Source: Tistrella mobilis
GTDB lineage: Bacteria; Pseudomonadota; Alphaproteobacteria; Tistrellales; Tistrellaceae
NCBI RefSeq assembly: GCF_041468085.1
Contig: NZ_CP121017.1
Span: 4,375,501 to 4,439,500, forward strand
Length of the DNA stretch: 64,000 nt
Direction of reading: 5' to 3'
Part shown: positions 43,963 to 55,464 of the stretch, in pieces
Position numbering within the stretch: the stretch's first letter is position 1
Layout of the letters: each line of letters opens with the position of its first letter
Notes under the pieces: generated by a model
Told to the model about the DNA's origin: nothing
Seen by the model: the letters and a program-made list of their open reading frames with translations, nothing else
Database searches by the model: none
Made by a program: the position numbers and the translations under genes

Positions 43963-45207
43963 TCAGCCCATGAACTTCACGACCTTGCGCAGCCCGTCGA
44001 CCAGCGCATCGACCTCGGCGCGGGTGTTGTACATGCCGAAAGACGCACGCGCCGTTGCCGGCAGGCCAAAACGGGCCATCAGCGGCTGGGTGCAGTGATG
44101 ACCGGTGCGCACCGCAATGCCCTGCTGATCCAGGATCGTGCCGATATCATGCGGATGAATGCCGTCGATGGCAAAGGACACCACACCCGCCTTTTCGCGC
44201 GCTTCGCCCACGATCTTCAGTCGGTTGATCTCGCGCAGCCGCTCATGGGCATAGGCGGTCAGGTCGTGCTCGTGGGCCGCCACGGCCTCGACGCCGACCG
44301 CGGCCAGATAGTCGAGCGCGGCGGCGAAGGCGATCGCCCCCACGATATGCGGCGTGCCGGCCTCGAACTTTGCTGGCGGCGGCGCATAGGTGGTCTTCTC
44401 GAAGCTCACGGTCTCGATCATGTCACCACCACCCTGCCAGGGCGGCATGGCTTCCAGCAGCGGCAGCTTGCCGTAAAGCACGCCGAAACCGGTCGGACCA
44501 TAGGCCTTGTGCGATGAAACCGCGTAGAAATCGGCATCCAGCGCCCGGACATCGACCCTCATATGCGGCAGAGCCTGGGCGCCGTCGATCACCGCGATCG
44601 CCCCCGCGGCATGGGCCGCATCGATCATCCGCCGCAGCGGCAGAATGGTGCCGAGCGCGTTGGAGACATGGGCCACGGCCATGATCTTCACCCGGCCGCT
44701 GGCGATCAGCCGATCGAAGGCGTCCTGGTCGACCTCGCCGGTATCGGTCACCGGCACCACGACCAGCCGTGCGCCCGTCTGCCCCGCCACGATCTGCCAG
44801 GGCACGATATTGGAGTGATGCTCCAGATGCGTGACCAGGATCTCGTCATCCGGCTTCAGATTGGTCCGAGCCCAGGTATAGGCGACCAGGTTCAATCCCT
44901 CGGTCGTGCCGCGGGTGAAGACGATCTCCCGCTCCGAAGCGGCATTGAGCCAGGCACGAACGGTCTCGCGTGCCGCCTCATAGGCCGAGGTCGCCTTTTC
45001 CGACAGATAGTGCACACCGCGATGGACATTGGCGTAAGAGGTCTCATAGACCGCCCGCTCGGCATCCAGCACCTGGCGCGGCTTCTGCGAGGAGGCCGCA
45101 TTGTCGAAATAAACCAGCGGCTTGCCGCGCACCTGGGTGGCCAGGATCGGGAAATCGGCGCGGATCCGCTCCACGTCGTAAACCGGCAGGGTCTTCTGAT
45201 CGGTCAT
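43963..45207 (-). CDS. sufS: Cysteine desulfurase SufS
   Basis: A 414-residue PLP enzyme that takes sulfur from cysteine. YFDNAASSQKPRQVLDA and NVHRGVHYLSEKAT open the fold. The PLP lysine is in AVSSHKAYGPTGFG, and the sulfur-carrying Cys is in RTGHHCTQPLM, the group II (SufS) context. The ATG shares one base with the sufD stop (TGATG). Confidence 0.95.
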   Translation of the reverse strand: MTDQKTLPVYDVERIRADFPILATQVRGKPLVYFDNAASSQKPRQVLDAERAVYETSYANVHRGVHYLSEKATSAYEAARETVRAWLNAASEREIVFTRGTTEGLNLVAYTWARTNLKPDDEILVTHLEHHSNIVPWQIVAGQTGARLVVVPVTDTGEVDQDAFDRLIASGRVKIMAVAHVSNALGTILPLRRMIDAAHAAGAIAVIDGAQALPHMRVDVRALDADFYAVSSHKAYGPTGFGVLYGKLPLLEAMPPWQGGGDMIETVSFEKTTYAPPPAKFEAGTPHIVGAIAFAAALDYLAAVGVEAVAAHEHDLTAYAHERLREINRLKIVGEAREKAGVVSFAIDGIHPHDIGTILDQQGIAVRTGHHCTQPLMARFGLPATARASFGMYNTRAEVDALVDGLRKVVKFMG

Positions 45208-46556
45208 CACGCCGTCGCCTCCTTCGCGACCGTCTCGGTCAGCACGGTCTGGGCCATGTGGCGGTCGACCCAGCCCGAGACCTGCTCGCGGAAGGCCTCG
45301 AAGGGCAGGCGGTCGACGATTTCCTCGGCGAAGGCCCGGGTCAGGATGCGCCGGCCTTCGGCGGCATCCAGCCCGCGGCTCCGCAGGTAGAACAGCTCCT
45401 GCTCCGAGATGGCACCGACGGTCGCGCCATGGGCGCATTTCACCTCGTCGGCATGGATCTCAAGCTCGGGCTTGGGCAGGATCTCGGCCTCACGCGAGGC
45501 AAGCAGGTTACGGCTCGACATCTCCGCATCGGTGCCGATCGCACCCGGAAGGACGTGGACCCGGCCGTTGAAGATGCCGCGCGCCCGGCCGCCCGCCACG
45601 CCCTTCCAGGTCTGGGAGAGGCGGCAGTCGCGGGCGCGGTGCTCGACATTCGACCGGGTGTCGGTCTGCTGCTCGGCACCGATGGCGAAGAGTCCATCCA
45701 GCGTCGCCGCCGCACCGCGGCCCTCCAGCGCCACGTCCAGCGTGTGGCGCGACAGTCGCCCGCCCAGATCGATCTGGATCATGTCGAGTTCGGCATCCCC
45801 GGCGACCGAAGATGCCAGCCGGTCGATATGGAAGCCTTTCTCGCCGCTGGTCTGCAGGCGGATCAGGGTCAGCTTCGCCCCGCGGCCGAGGCGGATCTCC
45901 ACCGTGGCATTGACGAAGGCGGTCTCGCCGGCAAGGCCGCGCCAGTGCTCGATTACCGTCGCCCTGGCATTATCGGCCAGATCGATCACGATCCGCGGCT
46001 GCGCGACCACCGGCATGCGGGGGGCAAGGGCGTGATGGAGCAGGTGCACCGGCCGGGCCAGTTCCACCCCGCGCGGCACCAATACTGCCGCACCGTCGGC
46101 GAGCGCCGCCTGATTGAGGGCGGCAAAGCCGTCACGATCCCCGCGCGCCACCTGCCCCAGCACCGCATGCACCCGATCGGGGGCGGTGGCGAGTGCCTGG
46201 GACAGCCCGGCGACCACCACCCCGTCGGGCAGTTCCCCCACCGCCGAAAGATCGTCGGAGAAGACCCCGTTCACCATGGCGATGCGGTCGCAGTCCAGCC
46301 CCTTGGGCAGGATCGGCTGCAGATGGGCCCAGGTCAGCCGCGGCGCCGCCGCATCCGCAGCGGCGAAGCTCTGACCATAGAGTGCGTTCAGGCGAAGATT
46401 GCGCCAGTCCTCCTGGCGGGGGGTCGGCAGGCCCAGGGCACGGAAGCCGTCACGGCCGGCGGCGCGCAGCGCCTCCAGCCAGTCGGGCCCGGTCTTGGCC
46501 CCCTGGGCCGCGATCAGCAGATCGAGCTTGTCGGGCGTGGCATCCAGAACCGCCAT
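45207..46556 (-). CDS. sufD: Fe-S cluster assembly protein SufD
   Basis: A 449-residue beta-helix protein that forms the SufBC2D scaffold. It shows SRNLLASREAEILPKPELEIHADEVKCAHGATVG and EQELFYLRSRGLD, the C-terminal SufD/SufB signature. Start ATG 46556 is used, with GGAGG upstream inside the sufC 3' end, instead of a longer frame. It lies directly after sufC. Confidence 0.93.
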   Translation of the reverse strand: MAVLDATPDKLDLLIAAQGAKTGPDWLEALRAAGRDGFRALGLPTPRQEDWRNLRLNALYGQSFAAADAAAPRLTWAHLQPILPKGLDCDRIAMVNGVFSDDLSAVGELPDGVVVAGLSQALATAPDRVHAVLGQVARGDRDGFAALNQAALADGAAVLVPRGVELARPVHLLHHALAPRMPVVAQPRIVIDLADNARATVIEHWRGLAGETAFVNATVEIRLGRGAKLTLIRLQTSGEKGFHIDRLASSVAGDAELDMIQIDLGGRLSRHTLDVALEGRGAAATLDGLFAIGAEQQTDTRSNVEHRARDCRLSQTWKGVAGGRARGIFNGRVHVLPGAIGTDAEMSSRNLLASREAEILPKPELEIHADEVKCAHGATVGAISEQELFYLRSRGLDAAEGRRILTRAFAEEIVDRLPFEAFREQVSGWVDRHMAQTVLTETVAKEATA

Positions 46557-46560
46557 GATC

Positions 46561-47319
46561 TCAGGCCTCCGCCCCGGCCAGATCCTCGACCCAGCCATAG
46601 CCCTTTTCCTCCAGCTCAAGCGCCAGCGACTTGTCGCCGGAGCGCACGATCCGGCCCCGGGCCAGCACATGGACGAAATCGGGCACGATATGGTCGAGCA
46701 GGCGCTGATAATGGGTGATCATCACGAAGGACCGTGCGGGATCGCGCAACGTATTCACGCCATCGGCCACCGCCTTGAGCGCATCGATGTCGAGGCCGCT
46801 GTCGGTCTCGTCCAGGATGCAGAGCTTCGGCTCCAGCACCGCCATCTGGAAGATCTCGTTGCGCTTCTTTTCTCCGCCCGAGAAACCGGCATTGACCGGG
46901 CGTTTCAGCAGGCTCTCGTCCAGATGCACGATCTTCAGCTTCTGGCGAACCAGCTTCAGGAACTGCACGCCATCCAGTTCGGGCAGACCCTCATGCTTAC
47001 GTCGGGCGTTGAGCGCTGCCTTCAGCAGATAGGTGTTGTTCACGCCCGGGATCTCGACCGGGTACTGGAACGCCAGAAACACGCCCGACCGCGCCCGCTC
47101 TTCCGGCGCCATCTCCAGCAGATCCTGCCCCATATAGGTGACCGAGCCCTGCGTGACCTCATAGCCGTCGCGGCCGGCCAGGATGTGGGAGAGCGTGCTC
47201 TTGCCGGCGCCGTTCGGCCCCATGATGGCGTGGACCTCGCCGGGCCGCACGTCCAGATTCAGGCCGCGCAGGATCTCCTTGCCGTCGACGCGGGCGTGCA
47301 GGTCGCGGATGATGAGCAT
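46561..47319 (-). CDS. sufC: Fe-S cluster assembly ATPase SufC
   Basis: A 252-residue ABC-type ATPase of the SUF complex. Walker A is GPNGAGKST, followed by VFLAFQYPVEIPGV, the signature FSGGEKKRNEIFQM and Walker B LCILDETDSGLD. The SufC-specific DETDSGLDIDAL is clear. It supplies energy for cluster assembly on SufBD. Confidence 0.96.
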   Translation of the reverse strand: MLIIRDLHARVDGKEILRGLNLDVRPGEVHAIMGPNGAGKSTLSHILAGRDGYEVTQGSVTYMGQDLLEMAPEERARSGVFLAFQYPVEIPGVNNTYLLKAALNARRKHEGLPELDGVQFLKLVRQKLKIVHLDESLLKRPVNAGFSGGEKKRNEIFQMAVLEPKLCILDETDSGLDIDALKAVADGVNTLRDPARSFVMITHYQRLLDHIVPDFVHVLARGRIVRSGDKSLALELEEKGYGWVEDLAGAEA

Positions 47320-47411
47320 GTTGGTCCTCGAATGAGATCGTCCGGCGGCCTGAACGGCCGCAATGCGTCAGGCCCGGCAGGATCCCGGGCCGCGGGAAAC
47401 GGATGGCCGGG

Positions 47412-48857
<1,446 letters not shown>

Positions 48858-48985
48858 CACTCGTCCTCCGCGCGCCCGTTCTTGAAAGAACGGCCCGTCC
48901 ATCGGGCCGGCGGGCGTCGCCTCTTGATCTCGTCGTCACCGGCCCGGACACGAACTCCGCGTCAGCCGGAAGTTTCCGGTCCGGC

Positions 48986-49423
48986 TCAGCCCGCCTGCGC
49001 CGCGGGGAAGGGCTGCACAGCCGCATCCGCCGCCATGTCGGCAAGGCTGATCCCTTCCAGTGCGCGGCTGATCGCCCGGTTGATCCGGATCCAGTTACCG
49101 CGGGTCTGACACACGCTTTCCTGCCGGCAGGTGCCGGGATGTTCGATGCATTCCATGATCGCGACCGGGCCTTCCAGGCTCTCGACGATGTCGACCACCC
49201 GGATCTCGGCCGCCGGACGCGCCAGGCGATACCCCCCGTGAGCCCCGCGATGGGAAATCAGCAGCCCGTCACGGGCCAGCGTCTTGGCCAGTTTCGCGAC
49301 GGTCGGCGCGGGGATGGCCAGCTCTTCGGCAAGCTCCGTCACCCGATGAACACGATCAGGCGCGTTGGCGATATGGGTCAGAACCACGATCCCATAATCG
49401 GTAAGCTTGGCGATTTTCAGCAT
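48986..49423 (-). CDS. Rrf2-family SUF system regulator
   Basis: A 145-residue Rrf2 regulator. MLKIAKLTDYGIVVLTHIA begins the winged helix, IPAPTVAKLAKTLARDGLL is the recognition region and GAHGGYRLARP is the wing. Three Cys in MECIEHPGTCRQESVCQ (C-X6-C-X5-C) can hold an Fe-S cluster, as in IscR. It leads the suf genes, so it most likely senses cluster supply and controls them. ATG 49423 is the family start. Confidence 0.92.
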   Translation of the reverse strand: MLKIAKLTDYGIVVLTHIANAPDRVHRVTELAEELAIPAPTVAKLAKTLARDGLLISHRGAHGGYRLARPAAEIRVVDIVESLEGPVAIMECIEHPGTCRQESVCQTRGNWIRINRAISRALEGISLADMAADAAVQPFPAAQAG

Positions 49424-49574
49424 CGGATGGTCGGTCCCGGGTCGGATGGGCCGGTTGATGGCGAGAGCCACGAAGGGCCCCTCGCCAATCAGGACTGTTC
49501 AGGTCCTATATCGGTCATCAGCGCCTGGAAGGCAAGACCCTACTTTATCAAAAACGCAAGGCGCGGTGCGGCTT

Positions 49575-51644
49575 TCACGCATTCGCAGGCGGGTCCCCGA
49601 TGCCGTCGCGTTCCGCCCCTTGCGTCCGGGGCGGCGTCTCTGCCATGGCCGGCGCGCCACGTCGGGCATCATCGATCCGCGCGGGCCGGGCATCGAAACC
49701 GCCCTGCTGCCGCACGTCTCCGTCACCCCTGGGCTGAACCTGCTGGAATGCCCAGCGTATCCGGGTCTCGGGCCCCTCGGCAACGCCGGTCACCACGACC
49801 TGCTGCGCCGGACGCACCCGACCTTCACGCCCCATGTGGACGCTCTCTTCGATCGCGATGCTCGCGCCATCGGCGCGGACATACCAGCCGGGGCCGTGGA
49901 CCGGCCTCACCAGCACGGCCGCCCCCCCCTGAATCGGCGAGGCCTTGACAGCCGGATGCAGATGGAAGCGCAGCGCGAACCGCGCCGCTCCTCCGCCACG
50001 CCCTGGCAGGGCGGTGAAGCGGTCCTCGCCGCGCAGATCATCGCCATCCGGCCCCAGATAAAAGCGGCGGGCATGGAGCAGGCCATGGTCACGGAAACCG
50101 TAATGGGTGAATTCCAGCCACTGCGCCCCTTCGTCGTCGCGGCGGTCGATGATCACCGGTGGGCCGGCCCTGCGACGACGTTCGCCTGAACCCGCTTCAA
50201 CCCGCTGCGGCCCCTGGTCTTCGACCGTCACGCCGGAATGAGCCGCCGCCTGGGTGACGGCCTGCATCCAGGGGCCCGGCCTCGCGACATAGGCACCGCA
50301 ATTGACCACCAGCCGCTCACGGCCGGTCGACATCTCGAACGACGAGAAACCAGAAAAGCCGGCTTGTCCGGCCGTAGCCGGTGCCGGCAGCCCCAGATCG
50401 ACCAGCACCGTGGTCCGTCGGGCAGCCAGGCGCTCGAACCCGCCGACAGCCCCGTCCAGCCTTTCCATGCCGCGGGCCGGCACATGCCCAAGCACCTGAT
50501 CGACCCGCGCCGCCGGAATTTCGGGCGTTCCGTTGAACAGGGCAAGCACGCCATCGCGGTGGCGCATCAGCCTGAGCGCCGCGGCCAGCCGGCTGATCAG
50601 ATCGTCGAAGCCAGCCGGCAGGGCAGCCTCATGGGCCGCGGCAATCGTCTTCAGCTCGACCAGATCAGAGACGAGATCAAGCTGACAGACCGGCGACCGG
50701 GAGTGATGCACGCCGTCTGCATGAATCTGCCGTTCCAGCGCCTGCACCAGCAGCTTCGCGATCCGGGCAAGCTTGCGCCGCCCCGCGCCCAGCGCAGCCC
50801 GGCCCATCCACAGGCCGCGCAGAGCCTGGATGCGCTCGATCCCGTCCAGGTGGCGCCATTTCACCATCCGCTCCAGGCGGTCGGCATGCTGGCGCAGCGC
50901 CGCCATCAGCCGGCGATCATCGGTGCGGGCCGCCTGCAGCCGGTCGTCATCGGCATCGATCAGAAAACTGACATGAAGCGACAGCGCCGCCAGGCGGCGA
51001 CCGGCGATGCCCGGCGACCAGACATAAGGCTGGAAAGCCGCCCGGTCCGCGGCAATCCATTCAAAAACCAGAGCGCGGGCCAGCGCCCGGGCGCGGGAAG
51101 CATGGGGTCCCGCGACGGCCCTCAGATGCCCCAGCCACTGAAAGCCCTGCCAGGCGACCAACCAGGCATCCGACGCCTCGTCCGGCAGCCAGTCCGGTCG
51201 CGACAGGGCAGGCGTCGGGGTGGTGAATGCCGGAACGGGCACCTCATCTGTCGACACATCCCCGCCTTCAAGCAGGGCTGCATCTTCAGGGCGGGCGGTG
51301 TCGTCGAGGATCGGCTCAGGTGCCGGCGGCTGCGCCGGCACGGGGGTCAGCTCAATGTCCGGTTCGTCGTCCCCCCTGGCGCCCTCCGCCTCGTCCGGAC
51401 GGAACGGATCCGGTCCCAGCTTGTGGCTGGCCTCCACCACCTGCCCCGCCAGGCGGAAATGCCCCTGGACCATCTCCACACCACGGGCTGGATCGCCCGG
51501 GCGTAGCGGTTCCAGCACCCGTTTCAAGCCACCGCGCGCATCCGGCAGCGGCGCCACGAACCACCGATGAGCCAGCGCTCTCAGACGGTCGCCGGCGCCG
51601 GGCAGCGGGCTTCCGGGCGGCGGCATGCGCGTGATCGCGGCCAT
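49575..51644 (-). CDS. Heparinase II/III family protein
   Basis: A 689-residue protein. The N-terminal alpha-helical domain (about 150-430) is typical of alginate/heparin lyase-like proteins (WQGFQWLGHLRAV, SPGIAGRRLAALSLHVSFLI, IHADGVHHSRSPVCQLDLVSDL). The C-terminal beta-sandwich (about 440-660) has RLVVNCGAYVARPGPWM and FTHYGFRDHGLLHARRFYL. Residues about 70-150 are an acidic Pro-rich insertion of low complexity. Lyase activity on a polysaccharide is plausible but unproven. The start is well placed after AGAGG. Confidence 0.85.
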   Translation of the reverse strand: MAAITRMPPPGSPLPGAGDRLRALAHRWFVAPLPDARGGLKRVLEPLRPGDPARGVEMVQGHFRLAGQVVEASHKLGPDPFRPDEAEGARGDDEPDIELTPVPAQPPAPEPILDDTARPEDAALLEGGDVSTDEVPVPAFTTPTPALSRPDWLPDEASDAWLVAWQGFQWLGHLRAVAGPHASRARALARALVFEWIAADRAAFQPYVWSPGIAGRRLAALSLHVSFLIDADDDRLQAARTDDRRLMAALRQHADRLERMVKWRHLDGIERIQALRGLWMGRAALGAGRRKLARIAKLLVQALERQIHADGVHHSRSPVCQLDLVSDLVELKTIAAAHEAALPAGFDDLISRLAAALRLMRHRDGVLALFNGTPEIPAARVDQVLGHVPARGMERLDGAVGGFERLAARRTTVLVDLGLPAPATAGQAGFSGFSSFEMSTGRERLVVNCGAYVARPGPWMQAVTQAAAHSGVTVEDQGPQRVEAGSGERRRRAGPPVIIDRRDDEGAQWLEFTHYGFRDHGLLHARRFYLGPDGDDLRGEDRFTALPGRGGGAARFALRFHLHPAVKASPIQGGAAVLVRPVHGPGWYVRADGASIAIEESVHMGREGRVRPAQQVVVTGVAEGPETRIRWAFQQVQPRGDGDVRQQGGFDARPARIDDARRGAPAMAETPPRTQGAERDGIGDPPANA

Positions 51645-51713
51645 GGGCCTCTGGTCTCTCGATTGCAGGGGAAGGTAAAACGTATCGGCAGATGCAGGTT
51701 AAAAGCGACAGAG

Positions 51714-52439
51714 TCAGCCGCCAGTGCGCCCCCGATCTGCGCCGGTGCGCAGTGCCCGGATATTCAGGGCGTAGGCCTCGGCACCGCCCTTGAAGGCGGC
51801 GGAGCCTGCAACCAGCACGTCGGCCCCGGCGGCGGCTACGAGGGCCGCCGTTTCCGGCGTCACACCGCCATCGACCTCAAGATCGATCGCCCGGCCGGTC
51901 GCATCGATCTTCGACCGCAGGATGCGGATCTTGTCGAGCTGGGACGGGATGAAGCTCTGGCCGCCGAAACCAGGGTTCACACTCATCACCAGCACCAGAT
52001 CCAGATCCGGCAGCACGTAATCCAACACCTCTGGCGGGGTGGAGGGATTGAGCGACACGCCCACCTTCACCCCCAGCGACTTCACCAGCTGCACGGTGCG
52101 ATGCAGATGCGGCCCCGCCTCGGCATGAACCGTTACGATATCGGCCCCGGCCTCGACGAAGGCCGGGATGTAGGGATCGACCGGTGCGATCATCAGATGG
52201 ACGTCGAAGACCTTCTTCGACCACGGCCGGAGCGCCTTCACCACCATCGGCCCGATGGTCAGGTTCGGCACGTAATGGCCGTCCATGACATCGACATGGA
52301 TGTAATCTGCCCCCGCCTGATCAATGGCGGCGACCTCATCGCCCAGCCGGGCGAAATCGGCCGACAGGATCGACGGGGCGATCCGGACCGGTGCCGGGCT
52401 GGGGGTGGCGGGGCGGCTGCTGGCGGCGGTTGCGGTCAT
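51714..52439 (-). CDS. rpe: Ribulose-phosphate 3-epimerase
   Basis: A 241-residue TIM barrel that interconverts ribulose 5-phosphate and xylulose 5-phosphate. [58 protein letters not shown] and [10 protein letters not shown] carry the metal and phosphate ligands. I prefer ATG 52439, which has GGAGG 11 bases upstream, over ATG 52469, which has none. It lies between rsmB and the heparinase-family gene. Confidence 0.94.
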   Translation of the reverse strand: MTATAASSRPATPSPAPVRIAPSILSADFARLGDEVAAIDQAGADYIHVDVMDGHYVPNLTIGPMVVKALRPWSKKVFDVHLMIAPVDPYIPAFVEAGADIVTVHAEAGPHLHRTVQLVKSLGVKVGVSLNPSTPPEVLDYVLPDLDLVLVMSVNPGFGGQSFIPSQLDKIRILRSKIDATGRAIDLEVDGGVTPETAALVAAAGADVLVAGSAAFKGGAEAYALNIRALRTGADRGRTGG

Positions 52440-52490
52440 CGGGTGGGAAGCCTCCGACGGGGCCGTCATGACGGCTGGTTACGAGTGGTC

Positions 52491-54044
52491 TCAGGCGGCG
52501 TCGCGGCGTCGCAAGCGAACGGCGAAGAAGCCGTCCATGCCGCCGGCATCGGCAAGCAGGGCGGGCGTAGTGCGCAGTTCGCCGGCGGCGTTGATCGCAA
52601 CACCCAGCCGGGCGGGCAGTTCATCGGCACCGATGGGCACACGCTCGGCGGCAAGGCCGCGATCGAGCGCCCGGCGGACAAGATCCTCGCCCTCCGACGG
52701 TTCCAGCGAACAGGTGGCATAAACAATCAGGCCGCCGGGCTTCACCAGCTTCAGCGCCGCCTCAAGCAGCTTTTCCTGCAGCTCCGCCAGTTCCGCCACC
52801 TGATCCGGACGCTTGGACCAGGCAAGGTCAGGACGCCGGCGCAATGTACCGGTGCCGGAGCAGGGTGCGTCCACCAGCACGGCATCGGCTGCCGCCTCGG
52901 GCCGCCATTCAAGAAGATCGGCCGTCACGGGCGTGACGTCGGTGAAGCCCAGCCGGGCCATGTTCTCGCCCAGGCGCATCATCCGACGGGCATTGCGATC
53001 GACGGCCGTGACATGGGCGCCGGCCGCAGCCAGCTGCGCGGTCTTGCCGCCCGGTGCGGCGCAGAGGTCATAGACCACCTTGCCCTTCACGTCGCCGAGC
53101 AGCATGGCCGGCAGGGTGGCTGCCAGATCCTGAACCCACCAGGTGCCTTCATCGTAGCCCTCCAGCCGCTCGACACCACCCTCGGCGCGATCGAGACGGA
53201 CGGTACGGCCGCCGATGGCACGGCCGCCGAGCTTTTCAGCCCAGGCCGCCGCCTCGCGCGGGTTCTTGACCGAGAGATCGATGGGCGGCTCGCGCAGCAG
53301 TACCTCGGCAATGGCGTCGGTGGCCTCTATCCCGTAGGCCGCTTCCCACGAGGCACGCAGCCAGCGGGGCAGGTTCTCGCGCCTGGGGTCGATCTTCGCG
53401 GCGGCGGCGATCTGGTCCCCCTCGGCAGCCAGCCGGCGCAGCACCGCATTGACCAGCCCCGACAGGCCGCCCAGCCCACCCGCCTGAGCGAGGCGCACGG
53501 CATTATCCACCGCCGCATGATCCGGGGTGGACAGAATCCTGAGATCGGCGAGGCCGAGGCGCAGCACATGCATGGCCTTTTCGGGCGCCGGCCGCTGCAT
53601 CACCCGGCCGAGCAGCCGGTCGAATTCGCCCTTCCGGCGCAACACGGTCGCGACCAGCATCCGGGCATGGGCCCGGTCGCGCGGCTCAAGACGGTGGAAG
53701 CCCGGATGGGTTGCGATCGCATCGTCCAGCGGCCGACCATCATCCAGCACGTCCATCAGCAGTTCCGCGGCAACGGCTCGCGACGGTGTCGGCTCGCGGA
53801 AGCTGGCGCGGGCCCGCGGCGCATGGGCGTCGTCGCGGGCCGCACGATAGCGGTCGTTCCGGGGCTTACCACCCTGGATCCTGCCGTCGCGATCCCCCTG
53901 ATAGGTGCGGTCGCGGCCCTGCGGCGGGCGGCTGCCGCGGGGCCGGTCACCGGCGGCCTGATCATGAACGGGGCGATCGTCGCGAGTGGGGCGGGCGCCG
54001 CGATCATTGCGGCGATCGTCCTCGGGGCGGCGGGGCGGGCGCAT
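52491..54044 (-). CDS. rsmB: 16S rRNA m5C967 methyltransferase RsmB
   Basis: A 517-residue protein. Residues about 1-85 are an Arg/Asp-rich, probably disordered extension. A NusB-like RNA-binding domain covers about 85-210 (RAVAAELLMDVLDDGRPLDDAI), and the methyltransferase domain follows with LCAAPGGKTAQLAA, DAPCSGTGTLRRRPDL and YATCSLEPSEGEDLV, giving the two catalytic Cys (PCS and TCS). It methylates C967 of 16S rRNA. The start is open; a later start would remove the extension. It follows htpX by seven bases. Confidence 0.92.
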   Translation of the reverse strand: MRPPRRPEDDRRNDRGARPTRDDRPVHDQAAGDRPRGSRPPQGRDRTYQGDRDGRIQGGKPRNDRYRAARDDAHAPRARASFREPTPSRAVAAELLMDVLDDGRPLDDAIATHPGFHRLEPRDRAHARMLVATVLRRKGEFDRLLGRVMQRPAPEKAMHVLRLGLADLRILSTPDHAAVDNAVRLAQAGGLGGLSGLVNAVLRRLAAEGDQIAAAAKIDPRRENLPRWLRASWEAAYGIEATDAIAEVLLREPPIDLSVKNPREAAAWAEKLGGRAIGGRTVRLDRAEGGVERLEGYDEGTWWVQDLAATLPAMLLGDVKGKVVYDLCAAPGGKTAQLAAAGAHVTAVDRNARRMMRLGENMARLGFTDVTPVTADLLEWRPEAAADAVLVDAPCSGTGTLRRRPDLAWSKRPDQVAELAELQEKLLEAALKLVKPGGLIVYATCSLEPSEGEDLVRRALDRGLAAERVPIGADELPARLGVAINAAGELRTTPALLADAGGMDGFFAVRLRRRDAA

Positions 54045-54051
54045 CCGGCGC

Positions 54052-54969
54052 TCAGCCCCAGGGGCCGCGGCGCGGGCCGCGGGCGAAGCCCGCCGGCGCG
54101 CCGGCGCCGGCCGGGGCAGTGCCGATCGTCATGGCGCGCAGGCGCGCCACCCGGTCAGCGGTGGTCGGATGGGTACGGAACAGGCTGTCAACGGCGTTGG
54201 ATTTCAATGGGTTCACAATGAAGAGATTGGCCGAAGCCGGGTTGTGTTCGGCGTGGGCATTGACCACGCGGCGAGAGGCGTTCTCAAGACGGGTGAGTGC
54301 CGAGGCAAGCCAGTCGGGCCGGCCACAGATCTCGGCACCGATGCGATCGGCCTGATACTCTCGCGAGCGGCTGATCGCCATCTGCACCAGGGCGGCACCG
54401 ATCGGGGCGAGCATCGAGACAAGCAGCACGCCCACGAAGCCCAACGGGTTGGGGTTGCCATTGTCGTCCCGGGTACCGCCGAAAAAGAAGGCAAAATTGG
54501 CGAGCATGCCGATGGCACCCGCGATGACCGAGGTCACCGTCATGATCAGGGTATCGCGGTTGCGAATATGGGCAAGCTCGTGAGCGACCACGCCGGCAAC
54601 TTCTTCGGGCGAGAGCGCCTGTAGCAGCCCGCGGGTTACAGCCACAGCGCCCTTTTCCGGGGAACGGCCGGTCGCGAAGGCGTTGGGCTGCGCCTCTTCC
54701 ACAATGTAGAGCTTCGGCATCGGCAGGCCGGCATTGGCGGCAAGGCGCGCCACCATGTCGTGCAGCTCGGGTGCCGCGCGCGGATCCACTTCGCGTGCAC
54801 CATACATGCGCAGGACCAGCTTGTCCGCGTTCCAATACGCGAAGCCGTTCATTGCGATGGCGATCAGCAGCGCGATCATCATGCCGCTGCCACCGCCGAT
54901 CAGATAGCCCACGACCATGAACAGCCCGGTCATGACCGCGAGCAGCAATGCCGTTCGGATGTGGTTCAT
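54052..54969 (-). CDS. htpX: Membrane zinc metalloprotease HtpX
   Basis: A 305-residue M48 peptidase of the inner membrane that degrades misfolded membrane proteins. Two N-terminal helices (about 6-22 and 27-45) precede the zinc motif HELAH in [18 protein letters not shown]; the third ligand is the Glu of [33 protein letters not shown] is also diagnostic. The C-terminus is Gly/Arg/Pro-rich. ATG 54967-54969 begins the first helix. Confidence 0.95.
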   Translation of the reverse strand: MNHIRTALLLAVMTGLFMVVGYLIGGGSGMMIALLIAIAMNGFAYWNADKLVLRMYGAREVDPRAAPELHDMVARLAANAGLPMPKLYIVEEAQPNAFATGRSPEKGAVAVTRGLLQALSPEEVAGVVAHELAHIRNRDTLIMTVTSVIAGAIGMLANFAFFFGGTRDDNGNPNPLGFVGVLLVSMLAPIGAALVQMAISRSREYQADRIGAEICGRPDWLASALTRLENASRRVVNAHAEHNPASANLFIVNPLKSNAVDSLFRTHPTTADRVARLRAMTIGTAPAGAGAPAGFARGPRRGPWG

Positions 54970-55125
54970 GGGATGTGTCGAGCCCGGATGGAGGACGAGG
55001 CCGCAGACGGCTTCCGCATCGGGCGGGGGTGCGCCGCCGGATCGCCTGACATATATGGACAGGCACGGGGGCTTCAAGCGAAACCGCCCGCATCGGTGTC
55101 ATGCAGTGCAGGAGGATCAGAGGCT

Positions 55126-55305
55126 ATGGCCGAAAAGACGCAGAACGACGCCGGCACCGCGGTGGCCGCGGATACGGCCGTCGCGACGGACACAGCCGTC
55201 CCGACGCCGGCACCGGAAAAGCCGGCCGAGATCGGCGGCCCCAAGGGGCTGGATCCCGTGCGCTACGGCGACTGGGAACGCAACGGAAAATGCGTCGACT
55301 TCTGA
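55126..55305 (+). CDS. DUF1674 / SDHAF4-type succinate dehydrogenase assembly factor
   Basis: A 59-residue protein ending in GLDPVRYGDWERNGKCVDF, the DUF1674/SDHAF4 signature. The homologous mitochondrial factor binds flavinylated succinate dehydrogenase subunit A and promotes assembly. The N-terminal half is low complexity, with three near repeats of DTAVxT. AGGAGG at 55110-55115 precedes ATG 55126. It is divergent from htpX, a common alphaproteobacterial arrangement. Confidence 0.88.
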   Translation: MAEKTQNDAGTAVAADTAVATDTAVPTPAPEKPAEIGGPKGLDPVRYGDWERNGKCVDF

Positions 55306-55464
55306 AGACGTTGACAGCCGTTCACCCCCGTTTCGCCCCGCCCTGCGCAGGGTGTTGATCGGCGGCAGGATGTGGTGTGCAAATGCGCGCCCGGCGGAAT
55401 AGGCCCGCCGGGCCGCCACGCAGCGACGACAGGGTCACACCAATCTGCACAGAAAGGGCCGTCG

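Noticed and set aside
49424-49574. IscR-type operator in front of the suf regulator
   Set aside because: Fragments resembling GAC...AGTC occur on the minus strand, but no adequate match to the type 1 site could be established by eye.
51567-54221. Plus-strand frame of 884 codons, the longest in the window
   Set aside because: Opposite rpe and rsmB, rich in His, Arg, Gln and Gly, without domains or a ribosome site.
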